Shown: positions 8,127-18,073 of the stretch, piece after piece
Layout of the letters: each line of letters begins with the position of its first letter
Position numbering within the stretch: position 1 is the first letter of the stretch
Assembly (NCBI RefSeq): GCF_004919105.1
Contig: NZ_STGK01000011.1
Coordinates: 62,001 to 126,000, forward strand
DNA length: 64,000 nt
Source: Nocardioides sp. GY 10113
GTDB lineage: Bacteria; Actinomycetota; Actinomycetes; Propionibacteriales; Nocardioidaceae
Reading direction: 5' to 3'
Position numbers and translations under genes: made by a program
Notes under the pieces: model-generated
What the model was told of the DNA's origin: nothing
The model's input: the letters and a program-made list of their open reading frames with translations, nothing else
The model's database searches: none

Positions 8127-8471
8127 TCAGAGGCTCAGCGAGCCGCCGATCGCGCCGCGCGGGTCGCCGGTGTGGACCAGGACCCCCGAGCCACCGGCGA
8201 CGTCGCCGAGCGCCGCGGCGTCGGCGTCGGCCAGCGCGCCGGACTCGCCGAGCACCACGCAGGCGTCGACGCCCGAGGCGCCCGAGGCGACCGCCATCGC
8301 GACCACGGCCTGCACCGCGCTCAGCCGCAGCGAGGGCAGGTCCACCGTCGCGGCGGCGTAGGTGCGTCCGTCGGTGTCGCGCGCGGCGGCGCCCTCGGCG
8401 GCACCGATCCGGGCGCGGGTGGCGCGGGCCAGCGTGACCAGCTTCTTGTCCTCGGCCGACAGGTCAGTCAT
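8127..8471 (-). CDS. degenerate cytidine deaminase-like protein
   Basis: A 114-residue protein in the place where actinobacteria keep a short cytidine deaminase-like gene between the CNNM-domain gene and era. The fold is recognisable (GRTYAAATVDLPSLRLSAVQAVVAMAVA resembles the GxxYxGxNVENxxxxxxxCAExxA region), but the zinc-binding Cys/His-Ala-Glu and Pro-Cys-x-x-Cys motifs are absent; only one Cys remains (VDACVVLG). It is therefore unlikely to deaminate cytidine. The ATG at 8471 overlaps the end of the CNNM gene by 8 bp, suggesting coupling. Confidence 0.7.
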   Translation of the reverse strand: MTDLSAEDKKLVTLARATRARIGAAEGAAARDTDGRTYAAATVDLPSLRLSAVQAVVAMAVASGASGVDACVVLGESGALADADAAALGDVAGGSGVLVHTGDPRGAIGGSLSL

Positions 8472-9801
8472 CGTCGGTCCCCTCCTCATCGTTGGCGCGG
8501 TCGTGGGCGCGGTCCCTGACCAGGTCTCGCGCGCGGTCCGCGGTGCGGGCGATCAGCACCGTGCCGATCCGGTTGCGGCGCCCCGACGCCTGCTCGGCCT
8601 CGAAGCGTAGGCCGTGCGCCTCGACCACCGAGCCAGGGATCGGCACGCGGCCCAGGTGCTTGGCGAGGAGGCCGCCGACGGAGTCGACGTCCTCCTCGTC
8701 GACCGAGAAGCCGAACAGCTCGTCCAGGTCGTCGACCGGGTAGCGCGAGGGCACCCGGAACAGCCCGGCCTCGAGCTCCTCGACCTCGATCTCGGCCGCG
8801 TCGTACTCGTCGGTGATCTCGCCGACGATCTCCTCGAGCAGATCCTCGATGGTGATCAGGCCGGCGGTGCCGCCGTACTCGTCCACGACCACCGCGACGT
8901 GCTGGCGGCGGGCCTGCATCTCGCGGAGCAGGTCGTCGACCGGCTTGGACTCCGGCACCCAGTGCACCGGGCGCATGATCTCCTCGACCCGCTGGGTCAG
9001 CTCGACCTCGGGGTCCTCGAAGTCGCGCCGTACGACGTCCTTGAGGTAGGCGAAGCCGCGGATGTCGTCGAGGTTCTCGCCGACCACGGGCATCCGGGAG
9101 AAGCCCGAGCGCAGGAACAGCGAGAGCGCCTGGCGCAGGTTCTTGTGGGACTCGATGTAGACCACGTCGCCGCGCGGGACCATCACCTCCCGCAACGTCG
9201 TGTCGCCGAGCTCGAAGACGGAGTGGATCATCTTCCGCTCCTCGGCCTCGATCACCTCGGTGGCCTCGGCGAGATCGACCATCTCGCGCAGCTCGGTCTC
9301 GGTGGAGAACGGGCCCTCGCTGAACCCGCGACCGGGGGTGATCGCGTTGCCGAAGGCGATCAGCAACCGCGGGATCGGTCCCAGGACCCTGGTCAGCACG
9401 GCCAGCGGCGCCGCGGAGTAGAGGGCGACCCGCTCCGCGTGCTGACGCCCGAGCGTGCGTGGGGCGACGCCGATCACCACGAACGAGACGACCAGCATCA
9501 CCGCGACCGAGACCGCGAGGCTGGTCCACCAGTCGCCGATCTCCTCGGAGAAGAACAGGGTGACCAGCACGATCGCGGCGACCTCCCACAACAGCTCCAG
9601 GAGCAGGGCCGTGTTCAGGTGCCGGGGCGCGTCGTCGAGGACGCTGACCAGCCGGCGCGCGCCGGCGCGCCCCTCCTCGACGAGCTCCGCCGCGCGGGCG
9701 CGCGAGAACGAGGAGATCGCCGCGTCGGCGGCCGTGAAGAGTCCGGCGAGGACAACGAGGAGGGCAGCCGTTCCCAGCTGCCAGATATCACCGCTCGACA
9801 T
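8464..9801 (-). CDS. CNNM/CorC (hemolysin C)-family membrane protein with CBS pair
   Basis: A 445-residue protein with the DUF21/CNNM transmembrane domain (about residues 1-190, with a Pro/Gly-poor hydrophobic helix set), a CBS pair (about 205-325, including [12 protein letters not shown] and [26 protein letters not shown]), and a C-terminal CorC_HlyC domain (about 345-425). Family members are membrane proteins linked to Mg2+ and Co2+ export; the older hemolysin name is misleading. It begins 4 bp after ybeY and is part of the conserved phoH-ybeY-CNNM block. Confidence 0.92.
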   Translation of the reverse strand: MSSGDIWQLGTAALLVVLAGLFTAADAAISSFSRARAAELVEEGRAGARRLVSVLDDAPRHLNTALLLELLWEVAAIVLVTLFFSEEIGDWWTSLAVSVAVMLVVSFVVIGVAPRTLGRQHAERVALYSAAPLAVLTRVLGPIPRLLIAFGNAITPGRGFSEGPFSTETELREMVDLAEATEVIEAEERKMIHSVFELGDTTLREVMVPRGDVVYIESHKNLRQALSLFLRSGFSRMPVVGENLDDIRGFAYLKDVVRRDFEDPEVELTQRVEEIMRPVHWVPESKPVDDLLREMQARRQHVAVVVDEYGGTAGLITIEDLLEEIVGEITDEYDAAEIEVEELEAGLFRVPSRYPVDDLDELFGFSVDEEDVDSVGGLLAKHLGRVPIPGSVVEAHGLRFEAEQASGRRNRIGTVLIARTADRARDLVRDRAHDRANDEEGTDDD

Positions 9802-9805
9802 GTCG

Positions 9806-10248
9806 TCAGGCGCGCCACTTCGCGAGGAGCTCGTCCTGGAGACCGAACATCTCCTTGTGCTCCTCCGGCTCGGCGTGGTCGTAGCCGAGCAGGTGCAGGA
9901 TGCCGTGGACGGTGAGCAGCTCGAGCTCGGCGAGGGTGCCGTGGCCCGCCTCGGCGCCCTGGCGCTCGGCCACCGCGGGGCACAGGATCAGGTCGCCGAG
10001 GACGCCCTCCTCGGGCTCCTCGTTCACCTTCCCCGGACGCAGCTCGTCCATCGGGAAGGCGAGCACGTCGGTCGGCCCCTCCTTCTCCATCCACTTCTCG
10101 TTGAGCTCCGCGATGGTCGCCTCGTCGACGGCCTTGATGCAGAGCTCGGCCTGCGGGTGCACCCGCATCCGGTCCATCACGAACCGGGACAGCTCCGAGA
10201 AGTGCTTGACGTCGAGGCCGCTGCCGGACTCGTCGAGGATCTCGATGC

Positions 10249-10252
<4 letters not shown>
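9806..10252 (-). CDS. ybeY: endoribonuclease YbeY
   Basis: A 148-residue rRNA maturation factor. The zinc-binding signature HGILHLLGYDH is present near residues 115-125, with the conserved DVLAFPMDE strand before it. YbeY acts in 16S rRNA 3'-end maturation and 70S quality control. The GTG start overlaps the phoH stop in GTGA (4 bp), and the CNNM gene follows after 4 bp, which is the standard operon layout. Confidence 0.95.
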
Positions 10253-11307
<1,055 letters not shown>

Positions 11308-11383
11308 CCGGGCTTTCTGCGAGTACGGCGGAAGGGTGCCCTCCATGGTACGCGAGGGCACCGCCTGCCAGCGCGGCCCGGGA

Positions 11384-11755
11384 TCAGCCCGCCGCGAACG
11401 GCAGGTCGCCGCCGGCCAGCAGGTGCAGGTGCGCGTGGAAGACCGTCTGCCCGGCGCCGGCGCCGGTGTTGAAGACCAGCCGGTAGTCGTCGTGGCCCTC
11501 GGCGATGGCGACGGCGCGCGCCGCCGTGACCATCTCGGCGGTGGCCAGCGGGTTCGACTCCGCGATGGCCGCCGCGTCGGGCTGGTGCTCCCGGGGCACC
11601 ACCAGGACGTGCAGCGGCGCCTTGGGGGCGATGTCGCGGAACGCCACCGTGCGCTCGGTGGTGTGCACGACCTCGGCCGGGATCTCGCCGGCGACGATCT
11701 TGCAGAACAGGCAGCTGGGGTCGGTCGGCACGTCCGCGGCGGTCTCGGCAGTCAC
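11384..11755 (-). CDS. HIT family nucleotide-binding protein
   Basis: A 123-residue histidine-triad protein: CLFCKIVAGEIPAEVV near the N-terminus (zinc-binding Cys pair) and FHAHLHLLAGG near residue 112, the HxHxHxx catalytic triad. HIT proteins hydrolyse nucleoside phosphoramidates and AMP-conjugates. The GTG at 11755 is chosen as it gives the usual length just upstream of the Cys motif. It is 76 bp upstream of phoH and may be the first gene of that transcript. Confidence 0.9.
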   Translation of the reverse strand: MTAETAADVPTDPSCLFCKIVAGEIPAEVVHTTERTVAFRDIAPKAPLHVLVVPREHQPDAAAIAESNPLATAEMVTAARAVAIAEGHDDYRLVFNTGAGAGQTVFHAHLHLLAGGDLPFAAG

Positions 11756-11895
11756 GGTGCCCAGCCTCCCAGACCCACCGATTCGGTGCCACGCCGTGTC
11801 AACCCTCGGCCGGGGTCGCACGTGTGACTAGCGTGACCGTCCATGCAGCCGTCGACGGAGCGCTGCCCGGCCTCGCGGCGCCCACGGGGTACGCC

Positions 11896-12444
11896 GTGAG
11901 CGACGAGCGCGCCCGCGAGGAGGCCCAGCGGGAGGCCGACGCGGCCGTCGAGGAGCTGTACCGCCATCACTGGGACCGCATGGTGCGGCTCTCCTACCTG
12001 CTGGTGCACGACGAGGGCATGGCGGAGGAGATCGTGCAGGACGCGCTCGTGGCGCTGCACGAGAAGTGGGACCGGATCGACGACCACGACCACGCCGCCG
12101 CGTACCTGCGCCAGACCGTGGTCAACCGGTCGCGCTCGGCGCTGCGCCACCGCTCGGTGGTGCAGCGCTTCCTGGCGCGCCAGACGGGCACGGACGAGGC
12201 GCCGAGCGCGGACCAGCCGGTCCTCGCCGACGACCACCGGCACCTGATCCTCGGGGCGCTCGCCGAGCTGCCGCGCCGCCAGCGCGAGGTGCTCGTGCTG
12301 CGCTACTACCTCGATCTCTCCGAGGCCGAGATCGCCGACACGCTCGGCATCAGCCGGGGCGCGGTGAAGAGCCACGCCTCACGCGGGTCCGCGGCGCTGC
12401 GGACCGTCCTGGACCGTCTCGGGCCCGATGTGAGGGGAACCTGA
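11896..12444 (+). CDS. RNA polymerase ECF sigma factor, SigE-like family
   Basis: A 182-residue ECF sigma factor. Region 2 covers AVEELYRHHWDRMVRLSYLLVHDEGMAEEIVQDALVALHE, and region 4 covers LAELPRRQREVLVLRYYLDLSEAEIADTLGISRGAVKSHASRG. The GTG at 11896 gives the usual N-terminus; another in-frame GTG at 11824 would add 24 residues, but a possible -10 (TAGCGT, 11829-11834) lies inside that extension. It is followed after 2 bp by a membrane-anchored GerMN protein, the expected place for an anti-sigma factor. The target promoters are unknown. Confidence 0.88.
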   Translation: MSDERAREEAQREADAAVEELYRHHWDRMVRLSYLLVHDEGMAEEIVQDALVALHEKWDRIDDHDHAAAYLRQTVVNRSRSALRHRSVVQRFLARQTGTDEAPSADQPVLADDHRHLILGALAELPRRQREVLVLRYYLDLSEAEIADTLGISRGAVKSHASRGSAALRTVLDRLGPDVRGT

Positions 12445-12446
12445 CC

Positions 12447-13538
12447 ATGCCCGACCGTCCCGACCAGCCCGAGGCCGGCGACCCGCGATCCCGCGAGGCC
12501 CCGGCCCCGGACGAGCTCCGTTCCACCCTGCACCACGCCGCCGCGGGCCTCGCGCCGGGCGACCGGCTGGGCGACGTCCGACGGCGGATCCGGGCCCGGG
12601 CCACGACTCGCGCACCGCGCCGGTGGCTGCCGGTCGCCGTCGGGGCCGCCGTGGCCACCGCGGCGGTGGTGGTCGCCGCGGTCACCGTCGGCCAGGTGAC
12701 CGGCGCCGCGAGCCGACCACCGGCAGCGGGACGGACGCCGACCGCGGCCACCGCCGGCGGCCCGGTGGCGCTCTACTTCGTCGCCGAGACCGCCACCGGG
12801 CCCCGCCTGTTCCGGGAGTTCGCGACCCTGCCCGGCGTCGTCTCCACCCCGGACGGCGCCACGCCGTCGGCCACCGACGCGACGGTGCTGGCGGCCCTCG
12901 GCGGGCTCGCCGCCGACCGCGGGCCGGCGGACCCCGACTACCGCACGCTGTGGCCCGCGGGCGCGTTCACCGCCGCGGCGGTCCGGACCGGTCAGGTCGT
13001 CGTGGACCTCGCGCCGGCGGCGCTGCGCCGTCCGCCCGGCGTCTCCCGCGGCGAGGCCCTGCTGGGGCTGCAGCAGGTCGTCTACACGGCCGAGGCCGCG
13101 ATCGGGCGCGCCGTACCGGTCAGGTTCACCGTAGGCGGCGAACCGGCTCCGACCGTGCTCGGCCTGGGCACGCGGGGCACCGTCGACCGCGACCGCCAGT
13201 ACGCCGTCACGGCGGTGGTCAACATCAGCGACCCGGCCGAGGGCCAGCGCGGCGGCGACACCCTGACCGGCGGCGGCACGATCGGCGAGTACGTCCCGGC
13301 CGTGCGCTGGACGCTCACCACCGCTGGCGGCAGGGTCGTCGAGCAGGGCCGGGCCAGGATCCTGGCCGCCGGAGAGGGCGGCACCACCGAGCACGCCCGC
13401 GGCTGGGAGACGCCCCCGATCGATCTCGCCGGCCTGCCCGCCGGCGAGTACACCTTCACCGCCCTCGTGCGATCCGTCGGACAAGGCTCCGGCGCGCCCG
13501 CCACCTTCACCGACGACCGCACGGTGGTCGTGCCGTGA
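12447..13538 (+). CDS. membrane-anchored GerMN/Gmad2-domain protein, candidate anti-sigma factor
   Basis: A 363-residue protein with an anti-sigma-like layout: a short charged cytosolic N-terminus (1-60, with ELRSTLHHAAAGLAPGDRLGDVRRRIRAR), one transmembrane helix (about 61-84), then an extracytoplasmic part with a GerMN domain (about 105-245) and a C-terminal immunoglobulin-like Gmad2 domain (about 250-363). GerMN domains occur in spore-germination proteins and in many actinobacterial surface proteins. The gene starts 2 bp after the sigma factor, so coupling is likely. The anti-sigma role is inferred from topology and position; no ZAS zinc motif is present. The next gene is a paralogue lacking the cytosolic part. 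Confidence 0.72.
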   Translation: MPDRPDQPEAGDPRSREAPAPDELRSTLHHAAAGLAPGDRLGDVRRRIRARATTRAPRRWLPVAVGAAVATAAVVVAAVTVGQVTGAASRPPAAGRTPTAATAGGPVALYFVAETATGPRLFREFATLPGVVSTPDGATPSATDATVLAALGGLAADRGPADPDYRTLWPAGAFTAAAVRTGQVVVDLAPAALRRPPGVSRGEALLGLQQVVYTAEAAIGRAVPVRFTVGGEPAPTVLGLGTRGTVDRDRQYAVTAVVNISDPAEGQRGGDTLTGGGTIGEYVPAVRWTLTTAGGRVVEQGRARILAAGEGGTTEHARGWETPPIDLAGLPAGEYTFTALVRSVGQGSGAPATFTDDRTVVVP

Positions 13539-13576
13539 CCCACCCGCTCGCCCCACACCCCACGGAGGTCCCACCG

Positions 13577-14512
13577 ATGCACCGAACCCACCGCCGCCCC
13601 CCGCATCCGCCGTCGGGGCGGACCATGGCGACGCTCGCCGCGGCGGCGCTCGCGCTGGTCACGCTCGGCGGGTGCGGGGACGACGCCGGCAGCGACGTCA
13701 CCGACACCGCCACGGACGGCACGGTCAGCGAGGGCCCCAGCAGCGAGACGACCGTGCCGGCGGGCGACCTGCTGGTGACGCCGTTCTACGTCGGCCAGAC
13801 CCCGCAGGGCGACCGACTGTTCCGCGAGCTGCACCGCGGCGCGAGCCCGGCGGACGTGGTCGGGTTCCTGATGGACGGCGCCGCGGACCCCGACTACCGG
13901 ACGCTGGTCCCGGCCGGCAGCCTGGCCGAGGGCACCGGGCTGGACGGCACGGGGAGCGACGGCGCGTACACCGTCGAGCTGGCCGGCGCCTCGTGGACCG
14001 AGCGACCCGCCGGGATGAGTGCCGCGGAGGCGCGGTTGGCCGTCCAGCAGGTCGTGTGGACGCTGCAGACGGTGCAGACCGGCGACGAGTACGACCCCGG
14101 CGCCCGCAACGACGCGCCGGTCGACTTCGTGCTCGACGGCGAGAAGGTCGACTACCTCGGCCTGCCCAGCGGTGCGACGGCGAAGCCGGAGCTGAAGGTA
14201 CTCGCGCTGGTCAACGTCGTCACCGGCTTCGAGGCGGGGCCGCTCTCCGGCGACAGCGCGCCGGTGACCGGCCTGGCCAGCTCGTTCGAGGCAACGGTGC
14301 CCTGGCAGGTCCTCGACGCCGACGGAGCGGTGGTCGTCGACTCGTTCTCCACCGCCGACGGCTGGATGGACCGCCTCTACCCCTGGACCGCCGAGCTCGA
14401 CCTCACGGCGCTGGGGCCGGGCGACTTCACGTTCGTGGCGGCCACCGACGACCCCTCGGGCGGGGAGGGCGGCGGGCCGACCCAGGACACCAAGGAGTTC
14501 ACCGTCGAGTGA
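13577..14512 (+). CDS. GerMN/Gmad2-domain lipoprotein
   Basis: A 311-residue predicted lipoprotein. The signal peptide ends in the lipobox LGGC (residues 30-33), followed by a Ser/Thr-rich linker, a GerMN domain (about 75-195) and a C-terminal Gmad2-type domain. It shares phrases such as DPDYRTL and the LQQVV-like helix with the preceding gene, so the two are tandem paralogues. It would be anchored on the outer face of the cytoplasmic membrane. A GGAGG Shine-Dalgarno precedes the ATG. It is probably the third gene of the sigma factor operon. Confidence 0.8.
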   Translation: MHRTHRRPPHPPSGRTMATLAAAALALVTLGGCGDDAGSDVTDTATDGTVSEGPSSETTVPAGDLLVTPFYVGQTPQGDRLFRELHRGASPADVVGFLMDGAADPDYRTLVPAGSLAEGTGLDGTGSDGAYTVELAGASWTERPAGMSAAEARLAVQQVVWTLQTVQTGDEYDPGARNDAPVDFVLDGEKVDYLGLPSGATAKPELKVLALVNVVTGFEAGPLSGDSAPVTGLASSFEATVPWQVLDADGAVVVDSFSTADGWMDRLYPWTAELDLTALGPGDFTFVAATDDPSGGEGGGPTQDTKEFTVE

Positions 14513-14514
14513 CG

Positions 14515-14603
14515 GTGAGCCGGCGGTGAGCCGGCGGTGAGCCGGTGGTGAGCCGGTGGTGAGCCGGCGGTGAGTCGTGTGCTGAGCCGGTGGTGAGTCG
14601 TGT
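14515..14603. repeat. 11-bp tandem repeat array
   Basis: Units of GTGAGCCGGYG follow the lipoprotein stop codon after only 2 bp. Five near-perfect units (14515-14569) are followed by two degenerate pairs containing GTGAGTCGTGTG. Each unit carries a TGA. This is the first part of a 457-bp stretch without a gene (14513-14969). Confidence 0.85.
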
Positions 14604-14659
14604 GCCTGGGAACCCGCTCTGGGCGGGCGTCAGGCACACGACCCGGGCGGGGCCCTGCG

Positions 14660-14785
14660 GGCTGGATGTAACACGCCGTTGTACGCACTACCCGGTCGTC
14701 GTGGGCGCTTGGAGCCCGTTCGAACGGGCTCGAAGCGGCGACAACGGCCGACCAGAGCCGGGTACGGCGTGTTACATGTCCAGCC
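14660..14785. repeat. large imperfect inverted repeat with a 20-bp perfect palindrome at its centre
   Basis: The outer arms 14660-14679 and 14764-14785 are complementary around TGTAACACGCCGT with a 2-nt bulge. Near the centre is the perfect palindrome GAGCCCGTTCGAACGGGCTC (14712-14731), extendable by six pairs with one mismatch. The region lies between convergent genes (GerMN lipoprotein and rsmE). It may be a bidirectional terminator or a small non-autonomous mobile element; no coding sequence is visible, and 14786-14969 shows nothing else. Confidence 0.75.
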
Positions 14786-14969
14786 GCGCCCCCAGCGGGT
14801 CCACGGCCCCTGTCGCACTCACGCGGGCCGACGGCCCGGTTGAGCGTGGCCGGCTCCGCTGATCACTCTCGGGCGGCCGAGGTGCAGGTACGGCGCGGCG
14901 CCGACACGGGCGACGGTGGCCGCCCGACCGCTCCCCAGGTCCGCCCCGGCGTGGTGGCCGGCCGGCCGA

Positions 14970-15719
14970 TCAGTCGCCGGCGCCCCAGCGCGCGGTCCGC
15001 GACAGCAGCGCGGCCGCCGCGGCGACCCCGGCCGTCGAGGTGCGCAGGACCTCGCTGCCGAGCCGGCAGGAGACGGCACCGGCGGCCACGAACCGCGCGA
15101 CCTCGTCCTCGGTCAGGCCGCCTTCGGGACCGACCACCAGCAGGATCTCCCCGACCGACGGCTCGGCGATGGCCGCCAACGGCTCCTCGGCGTCCTCGTG
15201 CAGCACCACCGCGAGGTCCGCGGCCGCGACCAGCTCGGCCACCGTCGTCGTCGTGGCCAGCGGCTCCACCTCCGGGTGCCACGACCGGCGCGCCTGCTTG
15301 GCCGCCTCCCGAGCGGTGGCGGCCCACTTCGCGTGGGACTTGGCGGCACGCTCGCCCTTCCAGACCGCGACGCTGCGCGTGGCCGCCCACGGGACGATCC
15401 GTGCGGCGCCGATCTCGGTCAGCACCTCGACCGCGAGCTCCCCACGGTCGCCCTTGGGCAGCGCCTGGACGACGGCGAGTCGCGGCATCGGCTCGGGGTG
15501 GTCGGCCACCGCGGTGACGGTCACGTCGAAGGAGCGCTTGTCGGTGCGAGCCACCTCGCCGGTCGCCACCCGCCCCAGGCCGTCGGCCAGCAGCACCGAC
15601 TCCCCCACCCGCAGCCGGCGTACGACGACGGCGTGGTGTGCCTCGTCCCCCTCGACCGTCACCGTGGCGCCGGCGGCGACACCGTCCAGCGACGGCACCA
15701 GGTGCTGCGGCAGGGTCAT
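14970..15719 (-). CDS. rsmE: 16S rRNA (uracil1498-N3)-methyltransferase RsmE
   Basis: A 249-residue SPOUT-class methyltransferase. The N-terminal PUA-like part (VEGDEAHHAVVVRRLRVGE) recognises RNA, and the C-terminal knot carries LLVVGPEGGLTEDEV and the LGSEVLRTSTAG motif that binds SAM. It methylates U1498 of 16S rRNA. It lies 16 bp downstream of dnaJ in the hrcA-dnaJ-rsmE order usual in actinobacteria and other Gram-positives. Confidence 0.95.
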   Translation of the reverse strand: MTLPQHLVPSLDGVAAGATVTVEGDEAHHAVVVRRLRVGESVLLADGLGRVATGEVARTDKRSFDVTVTAVADHPEPMPRLAVVQALPKGDRGELAVEVLTEIGAARIVPWAATRSVAVWKGERAAKSHAKWAATAREAAKQARRSWHPEVEPLATTTTVAELVAAADLAVVLHEDAEEPLAAIAEPSVGEILLVVGPEGGLTEDEVARFVAAGAVSCRLGSEVLRTSTAGVAAAAALLSRTARWGAGD

Positions 15720-15735
15720 CGGCGAGCGCCCGGCA

Positions 15736-16899
15736 TCAGTGCCCGAAGGCGTCGCGGAACCGGCCGAAGAGCCCCTTGTGCGCCGCGCGTACGTCGCCGG
15801 TGGGCTGCTCCTCGTCGCGGAGCCGGGCGAGCTCGCGGAGCAGCTCCTCCTGGCGGGCGTCGAGCTTGGTCGGGGTCTCCACCGCGACGTTGACCACCAG
15901 GTCGCCCCGTCCGCCGCGCAGGCCGGGCACGCCCCGGCCGCGGAGCACGACCTCGTGACCGGACTGCGTGCCCGCGGGCACCGCGAGCTCGAACTCGGTC
16001 TCGACCGCGGTCTCCTCGGCGTTCTCCAGGTCGGCCTCGAGCGTCGGCAGCGTGAGCGTGCTGCCGAGCGCCGCGGCGGTCATCGGGAGCGAGACGGTGC
16101 AGTGCAGGTCGTTGCCGTGCCGGGTGAACGTCGGGTGCTGCGCGACGTGGATCTCGACGTACAGGTCTCCGGCGGGCCCGCCGCCGGGGCCGACCTCGCC
16201 CTGCTCGGAGAGCTGGACCCGGGTCCCGGTGTCCACGCCGGCGGGGATCTTCACCGTCAGCGTGCGGCGCGAGCGGACCCGACCGTCGCCGGCGCAGTCG
16301 CGGCAGGGGTCCTGGATCACCGAGCCGTAGCCGCGGCAGGCCGGGCACGGGCGCAGCGTCCGGATCTCGCCGAGGAAGGAGCGCTGCACGTGGGCCACCT
16401 CGCCCTGGCCGTGGCAGGTCTCGCACGTCACCGGGTGGCTGCCGGCCGCGGCGCCCTCGCCGTTGCAGGTGGTGCAGCGCACCGCGGTGTCGACCTTGAG
16501 CTCGCGGGCGACGCCGAAGGCCGCCTCGGCCAGCTCGACCTCGAGCCGGATCAGCGCGTCCTGACCGCGTCGGACCCGGGACCGCGGACCCCGGCCGCCA
16601 CCGCCGCCGGCCGCGCCGCCGCCGAAGAAGGCATCCATGATGTCGGTGAAGGAGAAGCCGGCGCCCTGCCCGCCGAAGCCGCCGCCGAAGGGGTCTCCGC
16701 CGCGGTCGTAGCTGGCCCGCTTCTGCGGGTCGGAGAGGACCTCGTAGGCAGCCGAGACCTGCTTGAACTGCTCCTGGGCCTCCGGGTCCGGATTGACGTC
16801 CGGGTGCAGCTGGCGAGCCAGCTTGCGGTAGGCCTTCTTCAGGGTGGCGTCGTCGGCGTCCCGGTCGACACCGAGGAGCTCGTAGAGGTCCTGGGACAC
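15736..16899 (-). CDS. dnaJ: molecular chaperone DnaJ
   Basis: A 387-residue type I J-protein: J domain with HPD at residues 32-34, a Gly/Phe-rich linker (about 70-110), four CxxCxGxG zinc motifs ([32 protein letters not shown]), then the C-terminal substrate-binding domains. It stimulates DnaK ATPase. This is the DnaJ2-type copy located next to hrcA and not in a dnaK operon. The GTG start is 16 bp downstream of hrcA with an AAGGAAG Shine-Dalgarno, so it should share HrcA control through CIRCE. Confidence 0.95.
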   Translation of the reverse strand: MSQDLYELLGVDRDADDATLKKAYRKLARQLHPDVNPDPEAQEQFKQVSAAYEVLSDPQKRASYDRGGDPFGGGFGGQGAGFSFTDIMDAFFGGGAAGGGGGRGPRSRVRRGQDALIRLEVELAEAAFGVARELKVDTAVRCTTCNGEGAAAGSHPVTCETCHGQGEVAHVQRSFLGEIRTLRPCPACRGYGSVIQDPCRDCAGDGRVRSRRTLTVKIPAGVDTGTRVQLSEQGEVGPGGGPAGDLYVEIHVAQHPTFTRHGNDLHCTVSLPMTAAALGSTLTLPTLEADLENAEETAVETEFELAVPAGTQSGHEVVLRGRGVPGLRGGRGDLVVNVAVETPTKLDARQEELLRELARLRDEEQPTGDVRAAHKGLFGRFRDAFGH

Positions 16900-16915
16900 G
16901 ATCTGGTTTCTTCCT

Positions 16916-17932
16916 TCAGCTCTCGTCGAGGATCCGCGACACGTAGCGCGCGACGGCGCGCACGGTCGCGATCGTGGTGGGGTAGTCCATCCGGGTGGGG
17001 CCGACGACGCCCAGCGAGGCGAGGCCGTCCCCGGGGCCGTAGCCGGAGGTCACGACGCTGGTCGAGGCCAGCTCCTGCACGGGGCCCTCGGCGCCGATCC
17101 GCACCGTCACGGTGTCGCCGGAGCCGGCCTCACCGAGCAGCTTGAGCAGCACCACCTGCTCCTCCAGCGCCTCCAGCAGCGGCCGGATCGCGCTGTCGAA
17201 GCTGCCCCCGAAGCGGGCCAGGTTGGCGGTGCCGCCGACCACGATCCGCTCGTCGGAGCGGTGGTCGCTCATCGCCTCCACCAGCGCCGGGACCGCGGCC
17301 TCGGTGGCGGCGGTGACCGGCTCGTCACCGGCCAGCAGGTCGGTCAACGCGGCGACCGCATCGGCGATCGTCTCGCCGGTGGCGGCGAGGTTGAGCCGGG
17401 TCCGCAGTCGGCCGAGCTCCTCGTCGGAGATCGCCTCGGCGAGCTCGACCACCCGCTGCTCGACCCGCCCCGTGCTCAGGATCAGCACGGTGAGCAGCCG
17501 CGTCGAGGTCATCGCGACGACCTCGATGTGACGCACCGTCGAGCGGGACAGCGTCGGGTACTGCACGACCGCGACCTGCCGGGTCAGCTGGGCGAGCAGA
17601 CGCACCGACCGGTGCACGACGTCGTCGAGGTCGACGGCGCCGTCGAGGAACGTGGTGATCGCGCGACGCTCCGCCGTGCTCATCGCACGGACGGTGGTCA
17701 GCCGGTCCACGAAGAGCCGGTAGCCCTTGTCGGTCGGCACCCGCCCCGCGCTGGTGTGCGGCTGCGCCAGGTAGCCGGCGTCCTCCAGCGCTGCCATGTC
17801 GTTGCGGATCGTCGCCGGCGACACGTTGAGCCCGTGGCGCTCGACCAGCGCCTTGGACCCCACCGGCTCCTCGGTGGCGACGTAGTCCTCCACGATCGCC
17901 CGGAGCACGGCGAGCCTGCGGTCCTCCTGCAT
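16916..17932 (-). CDS. hrcA: heat-inducible transcription repressor HrcA
   Basis: A 338-residue repressor. The N-terminal winged helix contains [23 protein letters not shown] and [20 protein letters not shown], and the C-terminal GAF-like domain follows. The ATG at 17932 is chosen because it has a strong AGGAGG Shine-Dalgarno 5 nt upstream. A CIRCE operator lies 55-81 bp upstream, so the hrcA-dnaJ-rsmE transcript is probably self-repressed and induced by heat. Confidence 0.95.
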   Translation of the reverse strand: MQEDRRLAVLRAIVEDYVATEEPVGSKALVERHGLNVSPATIRNDMAALEDAGYLAQPHTSAGRVPTDKGYRLFVDRLTTVRAMSTAERRAITTFLDGAVDLDDVVHRSVRLLAQLTRQVAVVQYPTLSRSTVRHIEVVAMTSTRLLTVLILSTGRVEQRVVELAEAISDEELGRLRTRLNLAATGETIADAVAALTDLLAGDEPVTAATEAAVPALVEAMSDHRSDERIVVGGTANLARFGGSFDSAIRPLLEALEEQVVLLKLLGEAGSGDTVTVRIGAEGPVQELASTSVVTSGYGPGDGLASLGVVGPTRMDYPTTIATVRAVARYVSRILDES

Positions 17933-17986
17933 GCCCACCTCCTGGATCTCGACACCCGACACAACCGGCCGGACGGGGGCCGTCTG

Positions 17987-18013
17987 CTGGCACTCCGCCC
18001 GGATGAGTGCCAA
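17987..18013 (-). promoter_or_regulatory. CIRCE operator for HrcA
   Basis: CTGGCACTC - 9 nt - GAGTGCCAA. The arms (17987-17995 and 18005-18013) are complementary at 8 of 9 positions and match the CIRCE consensus (TTAGCACTC-N9-GAGTGCTAA) in its actinobacterial form. It is 55 bp upstream of hrcA; the divergent metallo-hydrolase gene starts 61 bp to the other side. Confidence 0.9.
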
Positions 18014-18073
18014 TCCTACCGTCGTCGCCGAGGAGGGCCACCTCGGCGCACCCGAGGCCGTACGGTGGGGCGG

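Noticed and set aside
14515-14603. CRISPR or origin-type iterons
   Set aside because: Units are 11 bp head to tail with no spacers, no DnaA boxes or rep gene nearby; better described as a simple tandem repeat.
14660-14785. tRNA or small structured RNA gene
   Set aside because: No cloverleaf, anticodon arm or CCA-like end; the symmetry is that of a simple inverted repeat.
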